DNA of 64,000 bases, from the NCBI RefSeq assembly GCF_000143415.4, contig NW_003314293.1:1022062-1086061 (forward strand), written 5' to 3'. This document shows, in pieces, positions 21,551 through 32,680 of this stretch; the stretch's first letter is position 1; every line of letters begins with the position of its first letter. The position numbers were made by a program, and so were the translations under genes. Under the pieces are notes generated by a model. It did not search any database. It saw nothing but the letters and a program-made list of their open reading frames with translations, and had not been told where the DNA came from. The DNA comes from Selaginella moellendorffii. Taxonomy: Eukaryota; Streptophyta; Lycopodiopsida; Selaginellales; Selaginellaceae.

Positions 21551-21960
21551 AGGACCCGAGATGGAGTCCGAGATGGACCCGAGATGAAGATGGACCAGAG
21601 ATGGAGTTCGAGATGGAGTCTGAGATGGAGTCTGAGATGGAATTGGAGATGGAGTCCGAGATGGACCCAAGATGGAGTCCGAGATGAATCCGAGATGGAG
21701 TTCGAGATGGAGCCCGAGATGGACCCAAGATGGAGTCTGAGATGGAGTTTGAGATGGACCCGAGATAGAGTCCGAGATGGACCCGAGATGGAGTCCGAGA
21801 TGAACTCGAGATGGAGTCCGAGATGGAGTCCGAGATGGAGTCCAAGATGGAACCCGAGATGGAGTCCGAGATGGAACCGAGACCGAGACCGAGACCAAGT
21901 CTGAGTCCGAAATTGGGACCGAGACTGAGTCCGAGTTTGAGTTCGAGTCCGAGTCCGAAT
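21551..21960. repeat. Minisatellite, GAGATGGAGTCC-type units, copy 2
   Basis: The same unit family as 2790-3062, but longer, grading at its right end into 6-bp GAGACC/GAGTCC units. Long open frames on both strands are repeat by-products. Confidence 0.9.
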
Positions 21961-22991
21961 ACTAATACAGGCAGTTGGGTGAAAGCCCAAAGCGATTGTC
22001 CCCCAGGAGGGGGGGGGGGGGGGGGGCTACGGGTGGTTCCAAAAGTATAGTAGGGAGAGTGTGGGGGTTGGAGCCCAGTGGAGCCAGTTTGGCCAGGAAA
22101 GGCTAGTTTGGCCCAGGAAAGCCATACCCAGCTATCGGGTGATGGGATGACCACTGGGAAGTCTAAGACTAAAGTGAATACGGACCGATAAGCGGGGTAG
22201 CTTGGTGAAGTGTTCAAGAGTCGGCTCTAGTTCCCTCGGGAGATTGACTAGCCGATGTTCCCAGTCCAAGTGTGGGTGGCACTACCTACTTGGATACCAG
22301 GCGTGGCTCAATGGAACCTCGCTCTAAGCCCATGGCTAGAGCACCCAAGGGCAGAAGGCAGGGAAAGTACCCAGGTGGCTCGCGTAAGGCCACGGTGTTC
22401 TGAAATGTTGCCCCAAAGTCCCAGACTGTGGGAAGGAAGAGGAGCAGACCTCTGGCATAGTGAGTAAGGACATAGTCACATGGTGAGGAAGTCCCAGAGG
22501 ACCGTGGGACTTAGTGGTCATGCTTGTGGGCCTTGATCTTGTGGCAGTGTTGGCAAACACAGCCATGGACAGAAAGGGACTTGGTGAGGACCGGAAAAAG
22601 GATATTGGGGAAGGCTATTCCCCATGTCTGTGGGCATCCTAAGGATGCTAAGGAGTGGATCTGAAATGATCACTCATGGACGGATGGCCCAGTCCTTGAG
22701 AGACGGGACTATGATGCAAGTGGTGTTAGACCACCGATGTGACCAAGGTAAAGGGGCATGTCCTTAGTGTAACAGGCTGATATGTCAATGGTACCTTGGG
22801 GTGTCGGTCATGGGATCGGACATGTGGAGCATTTGGATCAAGTGCAAAGGTTGAGTGGCGGGGATGCCATTCTTGGGGCTAGCAAGCCCAAGTCTGAAAT
22901 AGGACTTATGGAGGTTGTGAGTGAGACTTCTCTAAGTGGTTGGACGTCTGGGTAAGTGACTAAAGTAGAAAGGAAAATTTAATCGCTTACA
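21961..22991 (+). repeat. LTR-like non-coding repeat, copy 2 (uninterrupted)
   Basis: From about 22136 it aligns with 3066-3842 plus 14704-14786, and it ends AATCGCTTACA. At GACTTATGGAGG (about 22907-22918) it is continuous where copy 1 carries the 10.86-kb element, so it is the empty site. A poly-G run lies near 22008-22026. It abuts element B integrase, so it inserted into B or replaced its end. Confidence 0.8.
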
Positions 22992-23080
22992 ATGTTAAAT
23001 AACCATCCCAATCCGAATGCTAAAAGTTCACATACTTCGCGATCATCCCTTTGAACGTCCGAACGAGCCATTCCACCAAA
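22992..23080 (-). pseudogene. Element B integrase, downstream fragment
   Basis: On the minus strand, after A1 is removed, the frame continues from 27967 across the CCATC duplication: SAYHPQSDGLVEW then RTFKGMIAKYVN, a typical integrase core end. It is cut off at 22991 by the LTR-like repeat. Confidence 0.75.
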
Positions 23081-23085
23081 CCATC

Positions 23086-23318
23086 TGTTATGATCCGGCA
23101 CAAAAAGACAGAGATCTAGTCGCCCTAGACTATGCTACACCACCTCTTGAGGTTCCTCACCACCCAACCACCCCCGAGCTACCTCAAAAGCTCCACTACG
23201 CTGCCGCTCCACTGTGAGCCCTAGGGTAGGTTAGGTCCCTTACCCTAACATGCCTTAATATACCCTTGAGCCTCCCTTTGACCGATGTTGACCACGTAGT
23301 CAAAGCTGGCGCCTAACA
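23086..23318 (-). repeat. A1 3' LTR
   Basis: 233 bp, near-identical to 27729-27961. Left of it is CCATC (23081-23085). Confidence 0.93.
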
Positions 23319-23332
23319 ATTCTTCCCCCCCA

Positions 23333-23432
23333 NNNNNNNNNNNNNNNNNNNNNNNNNNNNNNNNNNNNNNNNNNNNNNNNNNNNNNNNNNNNNNNNNNNN
23401 NNNNNNNNNNNNNNNNNNNNNNNNNNNNNNNN
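23333..23432. other. Assembly gap (100 N)
   Basis: A run of N; the round size suggests a placeholder gap of unknown length. It falls at the 3' end of A1 pol. The matching part of A2 (about 35070-35160) shows what is probably missing. Confidence 0.95.
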
Positions 23433-26241
23433 TTCCACAGCCGTATACATCAAGGAGGCATTGGGCCCGTCACTCCGAGATAGTACACCTTTCAACTGGC
23501 TGACATAAAATACTGGATGAATTTTCACCCCAGCTGGCAGCCGCACCTGATAAGCCGCTTTACCAATGCGCTCCAGCAGTTCATATGGACCAGCATATCG
23601 ATGGAAAAGTTTATCACTCTTCCCTGTCTGTAAAGGCACCAAGGTGTTCTGCCGCTAACTTGACGAAAGATCACTCGCACAAAGACGAGATCACCCACTT
23701 TATATTCCCGGAATTAGCGATGCTCATTGGCAAACTTCTCCACTCTATCCTGAGCTGCTTGCAAATTCCATTTGCACACCACCAAAATCTCATCAAGTTC
23801 TGTGGCCAAATCAATTGCCTCGGAATCAAGCTTATCTTGAACGTCCTTACTCAAATGCAAACCCAACTCCACCGCTGTTCGAGGATGCCTTCCAAACATG
23901 GCAAAATAAGGACTTAGTTTGGTTCCACTGTGTTGGCTATTATTGTAAGCAAACTGCACCAACGGAAGATATAGATGCCACTGTCCTTGCGTTTGACCAA
24001 TGCTACAACGTAGCATATCCTCCACCACCTAATTCACACGCTCGGTTTGCCCATCCGTCTGAGGATGATCTCCACTCGAGAGTTTCAAAGTCACTTGCAT
24101 AGCTTTTGCAAAGCTTTTCCAAAATCCACTAGTGAACTTTGAATCTTGATCACTAATGATATCCTCTGGCAAACTAAAATCAGGAAAAACCTTCTCCAAG
24201 TAAACCATAGCCAAGTCTGAGGCAGTGACAGTCTTCCAAAGAGCCAACAACCGCACATACTTCGTCAACCGATCCACTATGACCCATACTTGCTCCTTTT
24301 GCCTCTATGTTCGTGGCAAACAAGTGATGAAGTCCATAGAGATACTACACCAACGGCTCTGAAGAATAGGTAAAGGTTGCAAAAGTCCCCCCGGCTTCTC
24401 CTGTGGCACCTTGACCCATTGACAAAGCTCACATGATTTACAATACTTGAGGATATCAGCCTTCATATTCCTCTAATAAAAGTTGCGCTTAATCAACTCA
24501 TACATCCTTTTCCCCCCAAAATGACCAGCCTGTAAACGATCATGATAGTGGAATAAAACTTGAGTAATTAACGCATCCACCCGTGGCAAATATACACAGC
24601 CATTGTAGTAGAGAATCCCATCCACCAATGAGAAAGGAGCTTCCATTTGGTCTCGCAAAGAGGCCACCTCAGCATCCTGAGCCTGAGCATGCTCAACCAA
24701 CTGCCCAAACTCGCTGACCACCTTACTCAAATGATGACAAAATCGTGTTTGTAACGTCGTCACATGACGAACACGAGATAACGCATCTGCCACCACATTT
24801 GATTTTCCCGGACGATGCTTAATAGGAAACTGTTCAACTCCTTCTGTGTGAAAAGATACACAAGTGGTTTGTGATCTGTCAACACCACAAACACTGCACC
24901 ATAAAGATAGTGCCGCCACGTCCGCAAAGCATGAACAATAGAGAGTAACTCTTGCTCATATGTGGAATAGCATTGCTCCGCGGAATTCAAAGTTCGACTC
25001 TCATATGCAATAGGCTGTCCCTCTTGCATGAGAACTCCTCCTAGTGCATAACCACTCGTATCGCATGTCACCTCGTAAGGTTTCGATGGATCAGCAATGC
25101 GAAGCACTGGAGTCTCGCTCAACAATCGCTTCAGCACCACAAAACTCTCTTTTTGTGGCTTCTTCCATTCGAATGGCACAATCTTGCGTAACAACCGCGT
25201 CAAAGGAATAGCCACCTCTGCAAACTTATGCTGGAAACGTCGGTAGTAACTAACCATACCAAGAAAACTGCGCAACTCGGCCACCATAGTCGGTGTAGGC
25301 CAATTTTCCACCACAGCCACCTTCCTTGGATCTGTCTTGACACCCTTAGATGTCACACTTTGGCCTAGATATTCCACCTCCGACTTTGCAAATTCACATT
25401 TGCTCTTCTTCGCATAAAGTTTGCTGTCTCGGAGTAACAAAAGAACCTTGCGCAAATGCACCCTATGCTCCTCCATATTCTTGCTAAAAACAAGAATATC
25501 GTCCAAGAAAATCTCTACAAACTCATGAAGATAACACCCAAATACCTCCGTCATTAACCGAGTAAATGTGGCCGATGCATTCGTCAAACCAAACGGCATA
25601 ACTGTAAACTCAAAATGTCCGAAGCTTGTGTTGAATGCCGTCTTGGAGATAGATGCATCATCCATTGCAATCTGATGATATCCACTCCGCAAATCAATCT
25701 TGGTAAACACTCGTGCTTCACCAAGCTTGTCCAGGATATCATCCACACGTGGCATTGGCATCTTATCCTTCACTGTCTTCTTGTTCAAAGCGCAGTAGTC
25801 AATACACATCCGCATTGAACCATCCTTCTTCTTCACAAGCAAGACCGGAGCACCAAACGGAGACTTACTTGGTTGAATAAATCCAAACTCAAGTAACTCC
25901 TTGACTTGTCGTTGAACTTCTTGCTCCTCTGCATAACTTAACCGAAATGGACGCCGGTAAATTAGTCGTGTCCCCAGCTCCAATGTAATCCCATGCTCCA
26001 CACCTCGTAACGAAGGCAACCCATGAGGAAGTTCAGATGGAAAAACATCAGAAAACTCGTTCAGTACATCCCGTACTGCTGCTTCTCCCCCACACGTGCC
26101 TTGGTCCCCCAAGTCACGAACAAACAGCAAGTAACTCGAAAGTGCTTTTCCATTACGACAAGCCCGCTTCAAAAATGTAGCAGAGCATAACAACTGGTGG
26201 TTGAACGCCCTCGCCAAACCACACATCTTTAACGCCACCAT
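23433..26241 (-). pseudogene. A1 pol (RT, RNase H, integrase)
   Basis: The RT runs from about 26100 with [30 protein letters not shown] and [13 protein letters not shown] (catalytic FLDD). RNase H follows (VTCDTSGYALGGVL, TDHKPLVYLFTQKELN). A deletion and frameshift at about 24830 joins this to the [16 protein letters not shown] linker. The integrase has the H2C2 finger (YHDRLQAGHFGGKRM then CKSCELCQ), a stop near 24307 and a core with YVRLLALWKTV, DQDSKFTSGFW and HPQTDGQTERVNQVVEDMLR. The C-terminal part (HPVFYVSQLKG) runs into the gap. No chromodomain is visible. It makes the replication enzymes of the element but looks inactive. Confidence 0.85.
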
Positions 26242-27704
26242 ACTCCAGCAAGATATGCTTAATACTCCACTTTATCTTTGGATCCACCTTCACCAACCAT
26301 GGCATCCCGAGAATGAGATTCACACGATGGATATCCATGAGATAAAAAGTCTCCACAAGTGTGGTTTTGCCAACCAACACTTCCAGCCCCTCGACACAAG
26401 CATCGAAATGCTGAGAAGAGGTAGCTACACCTTCCACTGTGTATGGAAGAACGCTGCATGTGACCAGGCCATGCTCTGCAACAAACTTTGCCGAAACAAA
26501 GTTGTCATCGCTCCCACTATCTAGTAAAATCCGCATTGGATCATCACGGAACACGCCCTCCAGCATTAAAGCTGATTCACGCATATCCTCGAGCTCCATC
26601 TTGTTCCACACAGTTGAGTTGACGAGCAACAATCGAAAGTCGCTTCCTCCGACTGTGGAATGGTCTTTCTCCTCATCCTCACGCTGCAAAGTTTGCAACT
26701 TTTTAATATCTGACTTACCGTGAGAAGAAGATTGGCCATTCTTCTTGTCCTGCTGCTTGTTCTTCAACTGCGGACAATTAGCCTTGTAGTGTCCAAGTTC
26801 CCCGCAATGATGACAACCCTGTCTATAATTCTTCACAAAGAACTTCTACTTCTTGGACCCCTTTGCATCCGAAGTAGTCACCACCGACTTCAACTTGTGA
26901 TGCTTGTTCCCATCCTTGTGTCCACGGCGATCATCACGACAATTCTCGACAAAAGGACTCTGGGAACACTTGCGAGACTTGTGTTTCTCATTGTCAAGTC
27001 GACGAGCCGCATCAAAGAGCTCCTCCAAACTCTTTGTAGGCTGAGAATGACGCAAGTGTTGCCGCATGCTCTCACTATATAGGCCATCAATGAAGTAGGA
27101 CTTGTTCTGATCTGGATCCTTTATTGGAACATGACTAATCAAGCGAGTAAGCTTCTCAATATAGTCCCCAAGTGTCATTTTCCCTTGCTGGAAATGTCGA
27201 AGTTCCGTACGAGCATTCTCCACATCGTAATGAGGGGCAAAACATAAACGGAAAGCAGCCTCAAATTCATCCATGGTCTAGTGGTTTCTTATCCGCAACA
27301 CGGGACTCCTCAAGCCAATTCCACCATCGAAGACCCGTATCACGCAAAACCATCGGAATAGCCACTAAAGCCTCTGCATCTAGAGTTCCTCTAGCAGCCA
27401 AGAACTTCTTCACATTGGCTAGCCAAGCGAGACACTCGTTCACACCACCATCACCGGAAAAAGTTGGAATCTTGAGTCGATATACCAAAGAAGGCTTACT
27501 TGGAGCGCTACCCCGTCCAGCCTCGAGTGCCTTAACACGCCCACGCATGGTATCCATCATGCCATACATCTCGTCTTGCATCTCTTGCTGATTTCGGTTA
27601 AGGGCTCGCAGCTCATGAACCACATCTTGAATGGTCCAAATCTCCGCAGTTTCGTCGGCACCACCATTGACAATAGGATTCCAGCATTCAGCTTGGTCGG
27701 CCAT
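26153..27704 (-). pseudogene. A1 gag and protease
   Basis: Start ATG at 27702-27704 just inside the primer-binding site (MADQAECWNPIVNGGAD). A coiled-coil-like segment (ELRALNRNQQEMQDEMYGMMDTM) precedes the capsid-like domain (LKIPTFSGDGGVNECLAWL). The frame slips near 27270. The zinc knuckle CHHCGELGHYKANC is intact CCHC, and the protease site reads ILLDSGSDDNFVS. A stop (26848-26850) separates capsid and nucleocapsid, so the gene is broken. Confidence 0.85.
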
Positions 27705-27728
27705 CGCAACCAACTTCTTTGATACCAA

Positions 27729-27961
27729 TGTTATAATCCGGCGCAAAAAGACAGAGATCTAGTCGCCCTAGACTATGCTACGCCACCTCTTGAGGTTCCT
27801 CACCACCCAACCACCCCCGAGCTACCTCAAAAGCTCCACTGCGCCGCCGCTCCACTGTGAGCCCTAGGGTAGGTTAAGTCCCTTACCCTAACATGCCTTA
27901 ATATACCCTTGAGCCTCCCTTTGACTGACGTTGACCACGTAGTCAAAGCTGGCGCCTAACA
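27729..27961 (-). repeat. A1 5' LTR
   Basis: 233 bp, TGTTAGG...TAACA on the minus strand, followed on the plus side by CCATC (27962-27966). Confidence 0.93.
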
Positions 27962-27966
27962 CCATC

Positions 27967-28460
27967 TGACTATGGATGATAAGCACTTGTAAAAGTGTGG
28001 CGTATCCCAAACCAAGATGTCAAAACATGGAATGCCTCAGCCATAAATGCGGGACCATTATCCAAAAGAATTCGCTCTGGACAAGAATGCTGGAACACCA
28101 CTCGATTGAGGAGGAAATATCTAACAGCTATTGTAGAGGTGCTAGCACTCCTAGACGAGGATTCTGTGCCAACGGCGGTTGATGTACTTGACCGTAGGAG
28201 TCAAGTAGTCAGAAGCAATAATAACATACTCATTACCAATAGTCAACCATGGAAAAGGTCCCATCAAATCAAATGCCACCAACTCAAATGAACGGGAAAC
28301 TACAATCGACTCCAACCATCCTTCCGCGGCACAAGGGGTAGTATTATGAGCTTGGCACCAAACGCAACTACATACATACTGGATAATATCACGTCACATC
28401 TTTGGCCAATAGAAAGACCTGCATAGCTTCTCGGTCACACGATGATGTCCCATATGCCCA
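27967..28460 (-). pseudogene. Element B integrase, upstream fragment
   Basis: Minus strand from about 28460: a zinc-finger remnant near 28385 (a C-x2-C pair before QAHNTT), then SFELVAFDLMGPFPW and the start of the catalytic core, with several stops, up to TSAYHPQSDG at the A1 insertion. It continues at 22992-23080. Confidence 0.7.
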
Positions 28461-30470
28461 CCTAGAAGAAGAGAATCATGGTAGGCATGGAGAAACCGCA
28501 GAATAAAGACAAAAGGCACCACCAACCATAAATGATCATCAAGATTTGTCCCCACAAAATAAAGAAGGCCATCTTCAAGGTGATATTGAGAATGTAAATG
28601 CCGGAAAGGTAAATCATTAGCAAGTGATGCAGAATTTTCAAACCCATCTCTAAGCCTTCGAATCCACGGCTCAATCTTTTGAGCCTCGCGAACCTCATCA
28701 AGAGAAGGTACATCTTGCTCTGCACCTTATGGATACTGAATATCAAGTATAGCAACCACCGTCGGCACAGAATCTTCGTCTAGAAAATCCATAGATGCTG
28801 GAACAATAAGCTCATCAGAAACATGAGAAGAGAGTGGAGAAGGAAGAAGAGCTCGAGAAAGGGCATCAGCATCAACCATAGAACTCCCTGGGCGATGAAC
28901 AACATCAAAATCATTTATCTGAAGTTTCAAAGCCCACCAAGCAGTACGACCAAGCAAGTTCTTCCGCTTCAATAATGAAGTAACAGCAACATAATCACCA
29001 TCAAGTAACGTCCGAGAACCATGTAGATATGCATAAAGTTTCTTGAAACCCCAAACTGCTGCTAAACACTACTTCTTTGTCGTGGAGTAGTTCATCTCTG
29101 CAGGTTGTAATGTACGGCTTATATACACAATGGGATGGCACTGACCAGGCACACTCGAGCTCTCTTGCATCAACAAACCTCCAAGACCAATGTCAGAAGC
29201 ATTCATGCACAAAATAAAAGGTCGAGTGTAGTTGGGATATGCCAAAAAAGGAGGAGTCATCAATAGCTCTTTAAGATCCACAAACACCCACTCACAATCC
29301 GAAGACCAGATGAAAGACGACATTGATGACTTCAACAACGCTCACAATGGTGCAATGTGATCAGAAAGATGATCCATAAAACAACCAAGATATTGCACCT
29401 TGCCCAAGAAGCACTACACATCATTCACACACTTTGGAGTAGGAAACTTTAGAACAGCCACAAGTTTGTCAAGATCAACTTGCAAACCCTCACGAAAAAT
29501 ACAGTACCCAAAATAAGTTGTGTCCTTGGACCCAAACATGCACTTCGACCGCTTCAGCTTTAAACCTATATCGTGTAACTAATCCAACACTTTAAAAATA
29601 TCATGAATGTGCTCCTCCCACATCCCCTCCGAGTGGATCATCAATGAAGTCAGCAGTCACCTCTAGCATATCGCAAAGAACCTTGTCCATCATTCGATGG
29701 AAAGTTGCTGGAGCATTGTTCAAACCAAATAGCATCACTAAGAACTCGTACAAATCGAATGGTGTACGAAAAGCAGTCTTAGGAATATCTTCTTCGGCCA
29801 TCGGTACTTGCTAGTACCCAAAAGCAAAGTCTAGCTTGGTGAACCAATGATTTTGCCCCAGACGATCCAAGAGATTAGTAGTGTGAGGGAGAGGGTACAC
29901 ATCCGGGATCATCACTTCGTTTAACGAATGATAGTCGATGCAGAAACGAATACTCCCATCAGGCTTCATCACAAGATGAGGTTCACATGCCCAAGGACTC
30001 CGCGACTTCCAAATAACACCCTTCTCCAACATCTCTTTGACATTTGCACATAAAATCTTGATCTCCTTTGGTGACCGATGACGAACATGAACCTTGATTG
30101 GATGAGCATCCCCGGTTGGAATCGGATGACGTGTGGCAATCTTAGCCCTAAATGATAGGTCAATTTCAAAGAGATCAAAATACTTCTTCATGAGCCAGTC
30201 AACCGCTGCAACACAAAGATCGTTGGAGGGATCAGAAAAGGGAAGAGCAGAACAAGAGGGAAATATAGGAGGAAACATAAGGGGAACAAAAATAATGGAA
30301 GCAGAGGTAAAAGTAGAGGGACAAAGAAGTACACAAGTGAGAGGAATGGATGAAATATAAGGAAGTATGAAACAAGGGGGAGAAGCCTTAAAGTCACACT
30401 TGGCATGATTATGCTGCAACCAATCCTTACCAAGAATGAGGTCAAAAGATTGACTCAACACCACTTGCAA
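28461..30470 (-). pseudogene. Element B protease-RT-RNase H remnant
   Basis: The protease end reads LILGKDWLQHNHAKCDF (near 30430). RT blocks are VLGHVNLILSPM... in a shifted frame, PDGSIRFCIDYHSLNE, PLPHTTNLLDRLGQNHWFTKLDFAFGY, then FRTPFDLYEFLVMLFGLNNAPATFHRMM after a stop at about 29811. The catalytic YxDD region is degraded (ADFIDDPLGG). RNase H shows FILCMNASDIGLGGLLMQ and VYISRTLQPAEMNYSTTKK, and the linker VVHRPGSSMVDADALSRA sits near 28880. The element is clearly dead. Confidence 0.8.
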
Positions 30471-30473
30471 TGA

Positions 30474-31274
30474 CTACTCAAGCTTGAGATTGCCCACACG
30501 CACAACCAGGTCCGCCTCATCCCATGCACATGCATGTGTACGGCCATTGCCATAAAGAATGAAAACTGGTTCCGCCGCACGATACAAGTGTAGATGACAA
30601 TGTGTGGCAACAGGTCGAGTAATAGAAGATAAACTCGAACCTGTATCATGACCACATCCTCGCCCTTGTCCTTGGACTTGAGCAGCAGCAGCATCAACCT
30701 CTATTGGAATAGGACTATCACTCATAGGAAGTAGAACTGAAGGACGTGCAATGAGAAGTGGAAGAGGCAACATCTCATAACGTTGTACCAAACGAAGAGC
30801 ATCATCAAGGGTGGCAGGAGCAAGTGCATGCACAAGTCCAACAAGATCTTGACGAAGTGCTAGCCACAACATTCCTAGCTTGATCCGCTCTAACATATTG
30901 GGCTTCGCACGAAGCAAAAGACTTCGGAAATGAATGCCAAATTGCATCACCGACTTAAATGGCCCTTGGCGAAGATGATGCAATTGTTTTAAGGCATTAT
31001 CACAGTCGTTGGCATGTTCAAAGGCGTGTTTGAAGATGTCTAGGAGAACACTCCAATCCCCACGAGTGGCTGCGCTCAAATCATTGTAGCACTACAATGC
31101 TGTCCCTTGGAGACACGTGGGAAACTCACGCAAACGTTGAGCATCATCCCAAGAATGATATGTGGCAATCACCGTGAAGTGATCGAACTAATGGTACTCA
31201 TCATCTCCGGGATTCCTGCAAAAGAACTCTGGCCGAACGCGAGGATTGGCACGAAGAGCAGGAGGAGTTGTACC
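30474..31274 (-). pseudogene. Element B gag, downstream part
   Basis: Capsid-like sequence with HLRQGPFKSVMQFGIHFRSLLLRA and LVQRYEMLP (retrotransposon gag signature), interrupted by the A2 insertion at 31275-31279. A few stops occur upstream of 31079. It continues at 35410. Confidence 0.72.
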
Positions 31275-31279
31275 ACGTG

Positions 31280-31511
31280 TGTTAGGCGCCAGCTTTGACT
31301 ACGTGGTCAACATCAGTCAAAGGGAGGTTCAAGGGTATATTAAGGCATGTTAGGGTAAGGGACTAACCTACCCTAGGGCTCACAGTGGAGCGGCGGCGCA
31401 ATGGAGCTTTTGAGGTAGCTCGGGGGTGGTTGGGTGGTGAGGAACCTCAAGAGGTGGCGTAGCATAGTCTAAGGCGACTAGATCTCTGTCTTTTTGCACC
31501 GGATCATAACA
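31280..31511 (+). repeat. A2 5' LTR
   Basis: TGTTAGGCGCC...ATAACA, 232 bp, with ACGTG before it. Confidence 0.92.
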
Positions 31512-31535
31512 TTGGTATTAGAGGAGTTGGTTGCA

Positions 31536-32680
31536 ATGGCCGACCAAGATGAACGCTGGAATCCTATTGTTGATGGTGGTGCCAACAATGGTGCCAACGA
31601 AGCTGCGAAGATTTGGACCATTCAAGATGTGGTTCATGAGCTGCGAGCCCTTAACCGAAATCAGCAAGAGATGCAAGACGAGATGCATGGCATGATGGAT
31701 ACCATGCGTGGGCATGTTGAGGCACTCGAGGCTGGACGGGGTAGCGCTCCAAGTAAGCCTTCTTTGGTAGATCGACTCAAGATTCCAACTTTTTCCGGTG
31801 ATGGTGGTGTGAACGAGTGTCTCGCTTGGCTAGCCAATGTGAAGAAGTTCTTGGCTGCTAGAGGAACTCTAGATGCAAAGGCTTTAGTGGCTATTCCGAT
31901 GGTTTTGCGTGATGCAGGTCTTCGATCGTGGAATTGGCTTGAGGAGTCCTGTGTTGTGGATAAGAAACCACCAGTCTACCATGGATGAGTTTGAGACTGC
32001 TTTCTGTTTATGTTTTGCCCCTCATTATAACGTGGAGAATGCTCGTACAGAACTTCGACATTTCTAGCAAGGGAAAATGACGCTTGGGGACTATATTGAG
32101 AAGCTTACTCGCTTGATTAGTCATGTTCCAACAAAGGATCCAGATCAGAACAAGTCCTACTTCATTGATGGCCTACATAGTGAGAGCATGCGGCAAAACT
32201 TGCGTCATTCTCAGCCTACAAAGTGTTTGGAGGAGCTCTTTTATGCGGCTCGTTGACTTGACAATGATAAACACAAGTCTCGCAAGCGTTCCCAGAGTCC
32301 TTCTGTTGAGAATCGTCGTGATGATCGCCGTGGACACAAGGATGGGAACAGGCATCACAAGTTGAAGTCAGTGGTGACTACTTCGGATGCAAAGGGGTCC
32401 AAAAAGCAGAAGTTCTTTGTGAAGAATTATAGACAGGGTTGTCATCATTGCGGGGAACTTGGACACTACAAGGCTAATTGTCCGCAGTTGAAGAACAAGC
32501 AGCAGGACAAGAAGAATGGCCAATCTTCTTCTCACGGTAAGTCAGATATTAAAAAGTTGCAAACTTTGCAGCGTGAGGATGAGGAGAACGACCATTCCAG
32601 TCGGAGGAAGCGACTTTCAATCGTTGCTCGTCAACTCAACTGTGTGGAACAAGATGGAGCTCGAGGATATGCATGAATCA
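31536..32680 (+). pseudogene. A2 gag and nucleocapsid
   Basis: Start ATG 31536 (MADQDERWNPIVDGGANNGAN), near-identical to A1 gag. Open to about 31987, then stops at 32065-32067, near 32250 and a shift near 32600. An intact CCHC knuckle CHHCGELGHYKANC lies at about 32438-32480. Like A1, it has a nuclear-replication role only as part of the retroelement; it is broken. Confidence 0.85.

Larger units (their letters stand above)
23086..27961 (-). mobile_element. Ty3/gypsy element A1, complete with LTRs and target duplication
   Basis: The 233-bp LTRs (23086-23318 and 27729-27961) start TGTTAGGCGCC on the minus strand and end with TAACA. A perfect 5-bp duplication, CCATC, lies at 23081-23085 and 27962-27966. 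A primer-binding site (TTGGTATCAAAGAAG, minus strand) adjoins the right LTR, and a G-rich polypurine tract (about 23319-23332) adjoins the left. It is inserted in the integrase of element B. A 100-base gap (23333-23432) hides the end of pol. LTRs differ at about eight sites, mostly transitions, so insertion is fairly recent. Confidence 0.95.
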
